From Vanrija pseudolonga (taxonomy: Eukaryota > Basidiomycota > Tremellomycetes > Trichosporonales > Trichosporonaceae): 64,000 bases of DNA. The DNA is taken from the NCBI RefSeq assembly GCF_020906515.1, contig NC_085851.1:1426001-1490000 (forward strand), read 5' to 3'. Shown here piece by piece: positions 31,828-44,262 of this stretch. Positions within the stretch are counted from its first letter, which is position 1; the number at the start of each line of letters is the position of its first letter. The notes below the pieces were generated by a model. The model did no database searches. It was not told the origin of the DNA and saw only the letters and a list, made by a program, of their open reading frames with translations. Both the position numbers and the translations under genes were made by a program.

Positions 31828-34800
31828 ATGCCAGGCAGACGGAGCCGACGCAAAACGCCTACGCCTCCACCGGCTCCCTCTGAATCAAACCCGGCCTCGT
31901 CTCCATCATCTTCCTCCTTATCTCCCGTCCGCTCGGTCGCATCTCTCGACTTTGGGAACGAGGACGGGACACCTGTCACTCCCCTCGACGTCACACTGGG
32001 CGAGGATGACCTCGGCGAGATCTCCATCGACGCGGACGAAGTGCCGGACGACGAGGCGCTCACCGCGACGCAGGAGGGCGGCGATGAGGCCGAGGAAGTA
32101 GACGGCGAGGACGGCGACGAGGAAATCGAGGCCAACGTTGAGGTCGAGGCCGAAGCCGAAGCCGAAGTGGACGAGGAGGAGGAAGAAGAGGAGGAAGATG
32201 AAGAGGAGGAAGAGGACGATGAGGAGGGAGATGAGGAGGAGGACGAAGACGAGGAAGAGGGCGGGGACGACGACGAGGAAGAGGACGAGGATGAAGAAGA
32301 AGAGGAAGAGGACGACGACGAGGAAGATGGGGATGAGGAGAGTGCGAAACCCGACGAGTCTGTCGCACCGCTGCCTGGCGCCGGCCAGACATTCCGATAC
32401 CCCCCGGCGGTGGAGGATATTACGACAGTGTCCGAGCGTCAACGCGCCTTCAAAGTCGCACGGTTTGTCGCGTGCTCCATTGACGGCTGCGACTGCTCGG
32501 GTCTCGAGCCTCCATCAGGAAGCAAGGTGGTTCTGGACATTGCCTCCAACGACGTCGACATGGAAGCCAATGGCGGTGAAGGAGGCGCCGATGCCGACCT
32601 GCGTACCGACGAGGGCTGGTGGCGAGCGTGCGGCAAGTGCACGCACACTTGGGACGGTGACGAGGGCCACGTGTTTGGAAGCGACGTGCCCGACGTGGAG
32701 AAGAGACGGCGGGAAAAGGTCGTTGGGCGGATCGAAGAGCTGCTGCAGGTGAGTAACGAGTGGGATGGGGTGACGTGTTGTGGGGCTGTGTGTGGATGGA
32801 TGGATGGGTGGGTGGGTGGCGAGTGATGGGGGGGCGCGGGGCGGAAGGGGGCGACGACGAGGGGGCGCAGCGCATCGCCGCCGTTGCCGCCGCCGCCGCC
32901 GCCGCCGTGGTGATTCTCCCACTGTTGCACCATTGTTGACATCCACAGGACGAAGACCTTTTGACCACTTTCCCTACCCCACACCCAGAGTCGACAGAGT
33001 CACTCTTCAGACAATTGACTCAGTTCGTCCGACCATCCGGCAAGCGTCCAGCTGCACCTCTGCCTAGCGCATACGACATGACTGAGAACGGCACCCCCTT
33101 TGACGACGAGGCTGGAGAAGACGAGGAAGGCCGCCCCCGCAAGCGATCACGCACGACCGCCGAGCCAGACGAGGACAAGGCGGGCGAGGACGCGGCAGCC
33201 GAGGGCGATGGCGCTGCCGCAGCAGCAAACGGCACGGGGGAGAAGCATTCTGGCAAGGGACCCGCCAAGAAGAAGTCGGGTGGCGGTGGCGCCCGATCTG
33301 GCAAGACAAGCGGCAAGACGGCCAAGCCTCGCACCCTGGGGACGGCGCCGGCGGGCGCAGCAGCGGCCGAAGGCGATGATGACGAGGACGAGGACGACAC
33401 ACCACTTGCTGTGCAGCGCCGACCCGAACTCGACGACCGGGAACGCCGACGACGCGCCGAGATCAAGGAGAAGGAGCGGCAACGCGAGGAGAAGATCCAG
33501 CGCGGAATCGACGGCGAGACGGACGAACAGGTCGTCATGTGGAACAACATCGAGTTACCTCAGCTACCGCTCCGCCCAGCCATGATTGAGCAGCAAGCCT
33601 CGGAGATTACGCTACCGGTCGTCTCGTCGCGCAACCCGACACCTGTGGCCACTGTTCTGCTCATCGGCCTCAAGAACCTGTTCCAGAAGCAGCTGCCCAA
33701 GATGCCTCGCGAGTACATTACGCGTCTGGTGCTCGACAAGAACCACATCTCGATGCCGATCGTGAAGCGTGGATGGAAGGTCGTGGGCGGGATTTGCTAC
33801 CGACCGTTCGAAAGCCGCGGCTTTGCCGAGATTGTCTTCTGCGCCGTCGACTCGTCGGAGCAGGTCAAGGGTTACGGCTCGCACCTGATGAACGCCCTCA
33901 AGGATCACGTGCGTAAAGCACACCCTACGATCAACCACTTCCTCACGTACGCCGACAACTATGCTGTCGGCTACTTCAAGAAGCAAGGGTTCACCAAGGA
34001 AATCAACTACCCCCGTGAGCGGTGGGTGGGCTACATCAAGGACTATGAGGGTGGCACGATTATGCAGTGCTCGATGCTGCCCATGGTCAAGTACGCCGAG
34101 GTGCACCAGATGCTGGCGGACCAGAAGGCGGTGAGTGGGCAGCGGCTTTTGAAAACGCCATGTCGAGTGGTCAGCTGATAAGCGTGGTAGGCAATTTTAG
34201 CCAAGATCCGAACCATCTCCCAGTCACATGTCGTGCGATCTGGGTTGGACGTCTTCAAGAATAGGAAACCAGGGCAGGAGATCCGCCTGAGCAAAGAAGA
34301 CATCCCTGGGCTTGCGGAGAGTGGCTGGAGCCCCGACCTCGATGAAATGTGCGTGGCCGCGGAGGTGGCTGAGCGCCGCCTTGCGAGGCACTGCTGTTGT
34401 GCTGGATGCTGACCCTGGTGCGCAGACTACGCCAACCGAAGCGAAGCCCACACCATGCTTTGTTGCAGCAAGTTCTCAACGACCTGCAGAACGACCCCTC
34501 TGCATGGCCGTTCGTCAAGCCTGTTGACAGCAACGTCGTGACCGACTACTACTCTGTCATCAAGAGCCCCATGGGTGAGAATTTTTCCTTGGTTTTGCAA
34601 TCCAGCACCGGGTTGTGCAATCCGGAGGCCGGAGATATGACGATGGGAGGCACTAACACATGCCACAGATCTGTCTACGATGGAGTACAAGCTTGACAAC
34701 AACCACTACATATCGATCGACGACTTCGAGACCGACGCGAGGCTTATTTTTGCCAACTGTCGCCAGTACAATGGGGAAAAGAACCAATACGCCAACCTGG

Positions 34801-34859
34801 CCAACAAGTTGGAGCGATCGCTTGACCGCATTCTCAAGAGACGGCAAGCCATGGCGTAG
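31828..34859 (+). CDS. GCN5: GCN5 histone acetyltransferase with bromodomain and PCAF-N-like region
   Basis: The catalytic subunit of SAGA/ADA-type complexes, acetylating histone H3. Five exons (31828-32748, 32949-34130, 34191-34348, 34426-34574, 34669-34859) give 866 residues, almost twice yeast Gcn5 (439). Residues about 71-172 are an almost pure Glu/Asp tract. Residues about 205-325 ([37 protein letters not shown]) have the Cys/His spacing of the PCAF N-terminal domain known from animal PCAF/GCN5. A basic Lys/Gly linker follows. The HAT domain (about 530-690) shows the catalytic Glu in [10 protein letters not shown], the acetyl-CoA loop [15 protein letters not shown] and [12 protein letters not shown]. 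The C-terminal bromodomain has [28 protein letters not shown] and the acetyl-lysine Asn in ANCRQYN. Confidence 0.94.
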
Positions 34860-37512
34860 GGGCGATGGGCAACACAACAAACTGTCACCGCGTGAGGTGA
34901 TTTGGAAGAGTGGGTGGCGGAGGAGGCCCAGGGGAAAGGGTTGGGTCTGGACTCGAGTCTGTGACGTCAGGTTCCGGTTGTTCCTTGTTTTGCGGAGTAA
35001 CCCCCCCGAGCGAACTCGAGCTCGACGTCATGGCGGCCCGTACCACAGACCACTTGTAGTCGCATGTATCGACCCAGGCACGTTTATCCCCAGTCTTTTC
35101 TTGGATTGTTTGCCAAGACTGCTGTTCCCGCTGTGACGTGGGCACGGTGTTTGGAATGTGACCGAGTAACACGTAGCGGGGTGGGTCGGGTGGGTCGGGT
35201 ACGTCGTGCGACGAGGAGTGATCGTGCGTGGGTGCGTCGTGTGCGTCGGCGTATTGGGCCTTGTTGTTGCGGCATGAAGCGCTGTGGGCGGCAACGGTGG
35301 CTTGGAGTTTCCTTTGCTCTAGTCTGTTTTTCGGGCGAGACGGCGGAGAGAACAAGGTTTGCATGCGATGTGGGCTGCGCATAGGGCTGTCATCGGAGAA
35401 GCTTGTTGCTGGCCAGACAATGACAACAGATCCACGACGACGCCGCGAGGCGGGCGCCACTGGCCACACTGGCTGACTGGATGGCTGGCTGGCGGTGCGA
35501 GCGGCCACCACCACCACCACCACCACGACGGCGTGAGCACCAGGAATGTGCGGGCGGGTGCGTAGGGGCGTCCGCCTTGCAGCCCGAGTTGGACAGTGAC
35601 AGCAGCGAGCACGGCACGGGTGACACGCAGCGCAGCAAGCAGCCTCTTCCTTCCCCCACTCTCATTATTACATTCGCGTCTTGTCCCCGCGCCGGTCCCT
35701 CGCTCAGCAGGTGGGCATTTGATCGTCGTCGCCGGCAGCGAGCAGCAAGCTCTTCCTCTCGCGCTGCCCGCTAGCCGCATGCCAAGAGCAAGCAAGCGTG
35801 CAGACGCACTTTTTTTCTTCCCACTGTTGCATCCGAAGAGTAGTGCAGAATACATCATCAGGAGTAGCGGTAGGTGCCGCTGTGGTCATTGTACTACTGG
35901 CCCATGTGATAGCCGTGCCGTCATTACGCACTTGGTCCCTGGCGACGCTCCACAAAAAAAAAGGGACCAACACCGAGCGAGTAACGGGAAAGCACTGCAG
36001 GCAGGACCAAAGGACCACCAAAGGAAGACACAAAGCCGGCCGCCCGAAAGGGTTCCTGAGGCGGCGCGCGCCGGGTGGGCAGGTGATGCTGTCTGTGGGG
36101 GCCCGAGGGCAGAGGAAGGTGGCCGTGCTCTTCTACAGCATCATCTGCAGCAAGGGAAGCAAGGAAGGGAGAGGGGAGGGAGGGAGAGCAAGGGAACGCG
36201 TGGAAGGGGAAGGCAGGGGAAGGACGCAGAGCCAGGCCCCGGCTGGGTGCAGTGAGTACACTGTAGGAGGAATCTCTGCGTGACGTGATGTCAGTCTGTA
36301 TTCATTTGCCGAAGACGATCAGTCGTCGTCGCGCTGGCTGGCTGGGTAGACGACAGGGCTGTGCTTGTGCTTGTGCTTGTGCTTGCTCCGCTCCCTCCGA
36401 TCATTTAGGCCAGGAGCAGGAGCAGGAGCATGGGCGGGCGCACCGTCAGGTCAGGAACGGGACAGGCGTCAGGCGCAAGGCGGCAACAGCCAGCCAGCAT
36501 GAGGTCAGCCAGTGGTGGCACCCCAGCCCAGCGGTGCCAGAGCCAGAGCCAGGGCGGCAACCAGCTAGACAATAGGGCGCGCAACCTCCTAGTTTGGGCC
36601 AATTAAGCTGCAGGGCGGGGACTCTGCATCAGCTGCTCCACACCAGCCAGCCAGCCAGCCAGCCAGCCAGGCTAGAGTGAGTGACCGCCTGTAGCGCAAC
36701 CATGCAACGCCTGTTATGACGATTGTGTCCAACGGCCTTGGCCATCTGCTCTCATCGTTCGTCACTCCACCCACCTACCCACCCGCCTCCCACTCCCACG
36801 TCTGCCTGCCGTCTTTCCTGCCTTCGGGCCAACCCTGTCGTGCTGTCGGGCTGCGCGTAACAGCAGACAGACAGACGACGCACCCCGCGCTCGCGCGTGC
36901 CGCAGGACGTAGATCCAATCCAACCCGAACCCGATCCGGCGGCATCCACCTCGTTGTCGTCAGTCGCCAACGACGAGATCAGCTCCACAACCCACCCCCG
37001 TGCCAAGGTTTTTTTACTTTTTTTTTTTTTTCTTCTCCGTCGCTGCCCCGCGCACACGCGCGTGCAGACACCTGCTCAGCTGTGCCTCCCCCGCCTAGCC
37101 TTGGCAACACGTGAAAAAGTGGTGCTGGTCCTACTGCGTCACTGGGCGGCCCCGTTTTCTACATCTATCGCCATCTTCGCCCCCTACCTCCGCTCAATCC
37201 CCTTCCTCCTCGTTATCATCCTCGCAGCACTCGTACCACAGCAACTCGCTACCACTACTCTACTCGTGCGACACATCACCGCACCAACCCCGCTCGTTAC
37301 TGCTACTGTCTATCTGTCGCCTGACGAACGACAACGACCAGACGCGACATCTACCGCGACAAGAGGTCACAACAACCTCGGCTAGTTAACTCGTTTCACC
37401 CTGCCGGCTAGATCGCACGTGAACAATCGACGAGCCGTCAACGACTTCTCTCTCCCCTCAAACCAACGACATCACCACCACATCTCGTGTTGAGTAGACG
37501 CCCCACCAGCTC
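34860..37512 (+). other. Long non-coding stretch upstream of the Zn2Cys6 regulator
   Basis: About 2.65 kb. It contains GTGCTT repeats (36359-36386), AGGAGC repeats (36413-36430), a CCAG run (36643-36670) and an interrupted poly-T (37009-37031). The last 400 nt are CA/CT-rich and look like a long 5' leader of the gene at 37513. Frames on either strand are low complexity. A long regulatory region is common before fungal transcription factor genes. Confidence 0.5.
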
Positions 37513-40500
37513 ATGCCACCAGCAGCAACCCTACTGCCTATGAACACGCCTTTCAACAATGTTGGACGTGGTCCAGGCTCCCGTTTACCCCCACACCTCC
37601 AGCCGCCACACGCACAGGCGTCCCACATCCAGCAACTAGACGCTGCTACGGGCGCTGCGGCAGACTATGGTCCTTCACGACTCGCTCCATCGTACCAGGC
37701 GCCGACGCCCCAGCCATCATGGGGACAGGCCAACGCCGCGGCCGTCCAGTCGTTTGGCCAGCCAATGATGCCCACCATCGGCATGGGAGGCTACGACCCA
37801 AACGTTGTCGCTGCTGCCCAGCAGCAAGGCATCATGAACCGCTCGTCCCCTCCCCAGGTCGCGCCCGGAAACGGCCGGTACTACTCGCACGAGCACACCA
37901 ACAGCAATGGCTCGGTCACCGCCGCCTTCCCCCCGGTCGAGATGCCCTACATCGGTATGGGCCCTTCGATGAGCTGGGGCGCCGCCATGTCTGATAACGA
38001 GGGTAGCATGCCCGGGCGTGCGGGTGGTGGTGGCGGTGGCCGCCGCGATGACAAGCGCCCAAATGGCCACACGACCCAGCCCCCAGACGCAGACTCGCGC
38101 CCCGGCACCGCAGGCAACATGCTCGACGTGGCTGCGCAGTCTGGCCAGCTCCGCGGTTTGAATAAGACGTCGCCCGACGACGACGAGGGCGAAGACAAGG
38201 TCGACCACCGCAAGCGAAAGCGTAACCGCACCATTCGAAGCTGTGTGCCCTGTCACAACCACAAGCGCAAGGTGAGTGTGTGTGGAGGGAGGGAGTGGAG
38301 CTGCTTGGTTGCCCTGTTTCAGGGGTGGCGCTGGCGCGAAGAGTGGCTGCGGCGCCGTTGCTCCGTCGCTCCATTGTTGCCACTCCTCCTGAGAATCACA
38401 ATACAGTCGCTGACCATGCATCAGTGCGACAGAAAGCGCCCATGCGGCCGATGCACTGCACTCGGTCTCACCGGATCCTGTGTATACGAGGTCGATGAGC
38501 AGCGTGACCCGTGAGTGTTTGCCACCATGCCAAAGAGTTGTGGAGCGTGGAGCCAAAAAAAAAAAAGCGTGGCAATCTTGGCCGGCACTTGCCACACCAC
38601 ACTGCCTCGTAGTCGCTGACATCAACACAGGAACGACCCAGAGGTCATCGAGACGGATCGCCTGCGCCGCCGCATCGCAGAGCTCGAACAGGTGGTTCGT
38701 GAACTACGCCAGCGCCACCCACCGCGCAACGCCACCGCTGCCGCAACCGCCGCCGCCGCCGCCGCCACAAACTCGCACCAGTCATCACCAGCCCCGAGCT
38801 TCGGTGACACCAGTCGCCGGGCTATTGTGGAGCGCTACACGCGCTTCAAGAAGGGCGACACAGGCAACCAGCCCGTGTCAGAGACGTCGCCCACGGGTTC
38901 GTCGACCAGCACCCGAAGGGACCACTATGCCGAACCATACTCGGCCAACGCGCTGGCGGGCGAGGAGATGGTGTCGGACAACACGGGCCGCCAGGCATTC
39001 CTCGGTGCCCCCGCGGGCAAGCCAATGCTCCGCAGACTCAGGGAGATCCTGGCTGGCCGCGGTAACGCCGTGGTCAACACGGACGAGCTCATGAACATGC
39101 CCGAGGACACGGCCTTCAAGGGCTGGTTTGGCAGCACGCGCAACACGTTCCCCTTCACCACCATCTGGAGCCACGAGAACTTTATCGACGAGATTGTCGG
39201 CCTCTTGCCCACGTCTGAGGAGGCGGAGCTGCTACTCACGGCGTTCCTTGACGAGATTGCCGTCCTGTTCAAGGCGTGGCACCTGCCCACCCTCATCGAG
39301 GACTACCGTGCCTTCTTTGCCCTCCCCACATCGGAGAAGCGCACTCAGCCTCTGGCCAATCTTTCCCTCTTCGTCATGGTATGCTCGCTCGGCAGCATGG
39401 TCCGCGCGAGCATTGGTGAGATCTTTGGCCATTCGGGCAACAGTGCCGCAACGTCACCCGTCGTCAACATGAGCGCCCACAACGGCAAGGACCACACGAG
39501 CAGCCGCCTCCAGAGCGAGCTCTATCTTTCCGCCGCGTTCCAGGCCTTGCGTCTGTGTTCATTCCTTGCCAACCCGACGATGGCCACAATCCAGTCGCAG
39601 ATCCTCGTCAACATCTACCTCATCCACAGCGAGCGTGCCGCCGATGCTTGGAGCCTCACCGCGTCGCTGGTTCGCCAGTGCATCGCCATCGGCCTGCACG
39701 TCGACCCCACCACGTGGGACTCGAGGATCTCGCTCCGCGAGGCCGAGGTCCGCCGCCGTGTCTGGTGGAGCGTGGTCGGTCTCGACTGTCTCCTCTGCGT
39801 TTCGTACGGCCGCCCCGCCGTCACAAACTACTGGACTTGCCAGCTACCCATGGACCGTCCCGATGACATGCTGTCGGACGAGCCGGGAAGTGCGCTCGCC
39901 AACGGCCCGACGACCAACGCCCTCGCCTCGGAGGTGACCGATGAGACGTTCCACGCAGCCTACTTCCAGCTCACGCTCCCGAGTCTCGACCTCCTCAACC
40001 GCGTGTTCCACGTCGACCCCCGTGTCGCGCGCGAGTCGTTCATGGGCTGGTTCCCGGCCTCGACACAGAACCAAGATCTCTTGCCCATGTCTGCCACGAG
40101 CAACACCTACGAGGACGCCATCCGCCTCGGTCGCGACATCTTCGAGTGGTACGCTCACGTGCCCCGCGGCATGCGCTTCGAGCCCGACGACAACCCGGAC
40201 GACTACGTCAGCTCGCGCGGTCGGGCTCAGATCAACCAGACGCTTGCGCTGGCCGTCAAGACGTTTATGCTTGTTCTCATCCTCCACCGGCCCTACCTCC
40301 GTGCGGACCCGTCCGAGTACCCCGAGTCGGCCGACCTGTGTTTCCGCGCCGCACACATCATCCTCAACGCGTACGCAGTCATGTCGCGGACCAAGAGCAG
40401 CATTGTATGGTCGTGGTGGACCATGTCGTACCGCGCTTTCCACGCCGGCACCGTGTGCGCCTTCCTGGTTGTCCGCGACCCGGGCACCGAAGTCGCCGAG

Positions 40501-41079
40501 CAATGTCTCCAGGACCTGCGCAACGCGGTCCAGATCTTCGAGGGCCGCAAGAGCAACTGGAACGTCATGCACCCGGTGCAGGGTGACCTGTGCGCTGGTC
40601 TTGCGCAGCTCGAGAAGCTCGCCACTGCTGCGACACAGCAGTACCGGACGAGCCCGCTGCAGCAGCGCACGAGTCCTCACAACGGGCAGATGTCGGACCG
40701 GACACACCCGTCGCCGATGCCCATCTTCCCAGGCTTTGCTGTCGACCCGTCGGTACCGACGTTCCCGCCGGCGATGCAGCAGGTATCGGCCACGGACGGA
40801 GTCGAAGGCCTTGGCTTGGCCACTGACGGTGGGCTGAGTGCCGAGGTCCCCGCACGCCAGGCGCCCCCGCGTCGCCGGACTTCCGAGCTCCCCTTCCTCC
40901 AGCCGTGGCAGATGTCGACGGCCGACCCCAGCCTCAACACTTCGTTCGGCATGGGCAATGCCACCAACCAGGCGGCGCCCGAACCGCTGTCCCAGATCTG
41001 GGCATCCATGTTCTCTGTCAAGATGGACCGCGACGGCTCAATGAACAACAACGCACCTATCCCGACCGCGCCAGTGTAA
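37513..41079 (+). CDS. Zn2Cys6 fungal transcription factor
   Basis: Three exons (37513-38271, 38425-38510, 38631-41079) encode 1097 residues. A disordered Gln/Pro/Gly-rich N-terminus precedes a basic stretch KRKRNRT and the binuclear zinc cluster at about 243-275: SCVPCHNHKRK joined across intron 1 to CDRKRPCGRCTALGLTGSC. The spacing C-x2-C-x6-C-x5-C-x2-C-x8-C is exact. A short coiled coil (RLRRRIAELEQVVRELRQR) follows and probably mediates dimer formation. The fungal_trans regulatory domain spans roughly 430-700 (SELYLSAAFQALRLCSFLAN, VRRRVWWSVVGLDCLLCVSY, GRPAVTN). The target pathway cannot be deduced from the sequence. Both introns lie within or beside the DNA-binding region. Confidence 0.9.
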
Positions 41080-41544
41080 TACCACATCACGTCTCAAACA
41101 AGCTCGTTTTCATGAAATCAAACAACCAACCACGTCAAAGCAACACACCCATGCACCCAAACTGTGAAAATATCCCATTAGACATACCTGTCTCACCTAT
41201 CTATCGACCGAATCAAACTTGTAGGCGTCGACTGGCGGCCACCATGACCCCATATCTGTAGAGTTGGCATTGTCTTGTGTCGCATATGTACATTGCATGG
41301 ACGAGATGCAGATAGATGCACGAGTGCACGAGCGAAGCGAGTGCGCGAGTGGGGGGTTGGGGTGGGCAGCGGGCAGGAGCGCAGTTGTGTGGTCGGCCAA
41401 CTTGGCTTGATTCCAGTGGCCCCGCCTCATTCCGGATCTGGCCGCCAGAGTGGGGGCCCGGCGAGTGGACCGACCGACGGCCAAAGCCAAAGCCAAAGCG
41501 AACTTGGTTCACGCCATCTTCGTCTCGTTCGACAACCGACCACC
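41080..41544 (+). other. Intergenic between regulator and reductase
   Basis: A 465-nt region with AT-rich 3' flank of the regulator gene and a short CCAAAG repeat (41480-41500) before the next ATG. Nothing else seen. Confidence 0.5.
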
Positions 41545-42756
41545 ATGGCGACGGCGGCACTACTGCAGCAGCCCGCCCCGGCCCCCTCGGCGCTCTACTA
41601 CGCCCTCCTGGCGGCGTTCCACGTCTTTCCAATCCACGCGCCGCTCACGCTGTGGGTGTTTGACGCGCCGTTTGGCAAGTTTGCAAAGAATGTCTGGGGG
41701 AATGTCGATGGGAATAGGGCTTGGGTGGTGATGGAGGCGGTTGCGGTGGGTACACACACGCGAGCGCAGCAAGCGTGCACCACAAGCTCCCAAGCTCCCG
41801 AACGCAGGCTGACCCCCCGCAGCCGGCCACCTTCCTCGCAACACTCGCAGCCCTCGGCCCGCCGTCAACCTTCCACGCAAGCGTACTGGCAGGCCTATAC
41901 CTCCTGCACTACCTGCACCGCGCGTTCGTCTCGCCACTCCTCCTCGCTCCCCCGAGGGCACCGCTACACCTCATCGTCGTCGCCGCCGGCATCGTGTTCA
42001 ACCTCCTCAACGCGAGCTTGTTGGCCCGGACGCTGGTGTACTTCCCCCCTGGGGGCGGGTGGACTTTCCGCGTCGGTGTGGTGCTGTGGCTTGTCGGGTT
42101 CGCGGGGAACGGTGAGTGTGGGCTTTGGTGTGGAGGTGGTGCTGACGCTGTGCTCTTTCTGTGATGTCTGTCGGCGCTCGTTGCTCGTTGCTCGCCCGCC
42201 CGCGTCCTCGCTTCGCTCGGACGCTCGCCCGCGCAGTCTACCACGACGAAATCCTGCACGACCTCCGCCGCGCCCCCGGCCACCGCCTCGTCTCGCCCCA
42301 GATCGACGCGCCGACGCGGAAGAGTGCGGCCGGGGGCGGGCGGTACAAGGTTCCCCTTGGGGGGCTGTTCGCGCTCGTGTCGTTTCCAAACTACTTTTGC
42401 GAGTGGTAAGTCGAGCGAGCGAGCGAGCGAGCGCCGCGCCGAGGGCGGGGCGCGAGTTGGCTTCCTGGTCAAGCAACTTGAGGCCAGGCGACGGCCTTGA
42501 AGCAGAGAAGCACCGCAGCCGCGCTGACCCCCGACTCCGCAGGATCGAATGGACAGGCTACGCCATCGCCCTCTCCCCACACGTCCTCACCCGCACCCCC
42601 CTCTTCCCCGGCGTCATGCTCGCCGCGCCGTGGGCATTCGTCCTCGCCGAAGTCACAGCCATGCTGCCGCGCGCGGTGCGCGGGCACGCGTGGTACCGGC
42701 GCACATTTGCAGACTATCCCCCCGAACGGCGGGTGGTCGTGCCGTGGGTCCTGTAG
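41545..42756 (+). CDS. 3-oxo-5-alpha-steroid 4-dehydrogenase family membrane reductase
   Basis: Four exons (41545-41745, 41823-42111, 42237-42405, 42543-42756) give 290 residues, close to human SRD5A1 (259). The family pattern near the N-terminus, APFGKFAKNVWGNVDGNRAW then VVMEAVA, matches the xxGR(Y/F)...AW-x-x-x-E element. NVYHDEILHDLR and the C-terminal FPNYFCEWIEWTGYAIALSP with the closing W-Y-R-x-x-F-x-x-YP block define the steroid reductase fold, with several hydrophobic segments between. It probably reduces a carbon-carbon double bond of a sterol or lipid with NADPH at the ER. It resembles SRD5A1/2 more than Tsc13, the enoyl-CoA reductase. All splice junctions recreate conserved codons (Val of VYHDE, Trp of EWIEW). 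Substrate unknown. Confidence 0.87.
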   Translation: MATAALLQQPAPAPSALYYALLAAFHVFPIHAPLTLWVFDAPFGKFAKNVWGNVDGNRAWVVMEAVAVGTHTRAQQACTTSSQAPERRLTPRSRPPSSQHSQPSARRQPSTQAYWQAYTSCTTCTARSSRHSSSLPRGHRYTSSSSPPASCSTSSTRACWPGRWCTSPLGAGGLSASVWCCGLSGSRGTVSVGFGVEVVLTLCSFCDVCRRSLLVARPPASSLRSDARPRSLPRRNPARPPPRPRPPPRLAPDRRADAEECGRGRAVQGSPWGAVRARVVSKLLLRVVSRASERASAAPRAGRELASWSSNLRPGDGLEAEKHRSRADPRLRRIEWTGYAIALSPHVLTRTPLFPGVMLAAPWAFVLAEVTAMLPRAVRGHAWYRRTFADYPPERRVVVPWVL

Positions 42757-42909
42757 TGCCGGTGTGCCGACTCGCATCTAGAAGAAAGAAGCTGTTATAC
42801 ATTGCATAGTACACTGCATTGCATGGGTCTAGTGGGTGTGGGGTTGTTGGGCTCGTGAGTCCCCCGAGATCCCGCCATGCGAAGCTGCGCCGCCGCCTCC
42901 ACACGGCGC

Positions 42910-44127
42910 CTACGTCTCCACAACGACCGGCGCATACTCGCCCTCCTCGTCCTCCTCGTCCGAGTCCTCATCGCCCGCAGGCAGCGGGCCAAGAGTCCAC
43001 CCGAACCGCTTCGCGCTGGCCTCGAGCCCGGCCCACGCAGAGCGCAGCTTGGGCGCGAGCGACCACCAGCCGGGGGAGCCGAGCGCGTGGCCGAGGTTAC
43101 GGCGGAGGTGCTCCAGCTCGTCCTGGTACACGACGTCGAGGTCTGGCAGCTCGGTCTGGAACGCGGTGAGCGGGAGCGCGTCGAGCTGCGCCGCCAGTGT
43201 GGCCACGAGCTGGATGGACACCTCGCGCGCCGCCTTGTCTGCGCCGTGCGACTCGGGCGACGCCGTCGCACTCGCGGAGCGGCAAAGAAGGGTCAGGAGG
43301 CGGCGGTACGCCCCCAGCGCGGCGTACGACCATATGTTGAGCACTAGGATGAAGGCGAGCTGTAGCGTGCCGAGGAGGGCAGCGGGGCCTACATCGTCGT
43401 CAGCAAAGCCAACCCCACCGCACCGTACTCACCGCCCACCTCCGCCACGACCTTCTCCCAGAGCACGCTCTTGTCGCTGACCCACTTGGTCCTATCGTCG
43501 CCCGTTGCGCCGTCGCGCCAGCTGCGCTTGAGGTCGAACACGGGAAACTTGAGGGTACGTAGCGGCCCAGCCGCCTTGGCGAGGTGCGCGACCTCTGCGT
43601 CCGTTTCGCCATCGGCGCCAGCGAGGCCGTCGACGCGGCCGTCACCCAGAACGGTGGTGACGATCTTGGTCGTCACCGCGCCCGAGAGGCGCTTCCACAC
43701 GTCGAGCTGACCAAAGGGGTACGGCGCGAGGCCCTTATCCAGTCCCTGCAGCTCGGCGTCGCTCACGTCGGTGCGCGGCGCGCCAACATCCTCGCTCGCC
43801 GCGTCCCACGCCAGCGCGACCCGCTCCCGCGGCTTGAAGTAGTGCACGTAGCCTGATCGCAAGGGGAGTGTTGACGCCGAGCCTGACGCGGCCGCGGGCG
43901 ACCAGGTTAGGATGTGCAGCCCGGGCGGGAGGAACTTTGTGCCCGAGAAGGCCTTGACGGCGTTGAAGCTGCGAGGGGGTCAGGGGGCGAGAATGAGGAG
44001 GAAGGGGGACGACCACTCACACCCCGTCGATGCCGTACTCGCTGCCTTCTGGCAGCCCAGTCAAGACGGCAAAGCACCCCGCGTCCCAGAGCGCACGCGC
44101 CTGGTCTGGCGTGAGGGAGGAAGTCAT
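42910..44127 (-). CDS. AAR2: AAR2 splicing factor (U5 snRNP assembly)
   Basis: Aar2 escorts Prp8 into the cytoplasmic precursor of the U5 snRNP and is exchanged for Brr2 in the nucleus. Three exons (44127-44021, 43968-43433, 43388-42910) give 373 residues, the family's normal size. The N-terminal beta domain reads LTGLPEGSEYGIDGV/FNAVKAF, then FSGTKFLPPGLHILTWS and SGYVHYFKPRE, the classic AAR2 signature (G-x-D, F-x-G-x-K-x-x-PPG-x-H). The C-terminal helical domain includes LLGTLQLAFILVLNIWSYAA. LERRRN-like ELEHLRRNLGHAL is also present, before an acidic tail (DEDSDEEDEEGEYAPVV). It is divergent from the JmjC gene with only 135 nt between the start codons. Confidence 0.9.
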
Positions 44128-44262
44128 GCCGAGTGAGTGAAAAGTGGAGAGTAACAAGGAGACTGTGACGTCGATCGTCGACTTGTTGACTGCCTCCACC
44201 AACACCAGCCTCCACTTTTGCGACCACTTTCTTCCTCCTCAACCGCCGCCCTCAACCCCCCG

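Noticed and set aside
34885-35526. 213-codon minus-strand frame upstream of the zinc-cluster regulator
   Set aside because: Built largely from simple repeats and Pro/Ser runs; no family resemblance.
36643-36670. CCAG tandem repeat as a possible mobile-element end
   Set aside because: It is a simple repeat with no flanking duplication or open frame of a transposase or reverse transcriptase.
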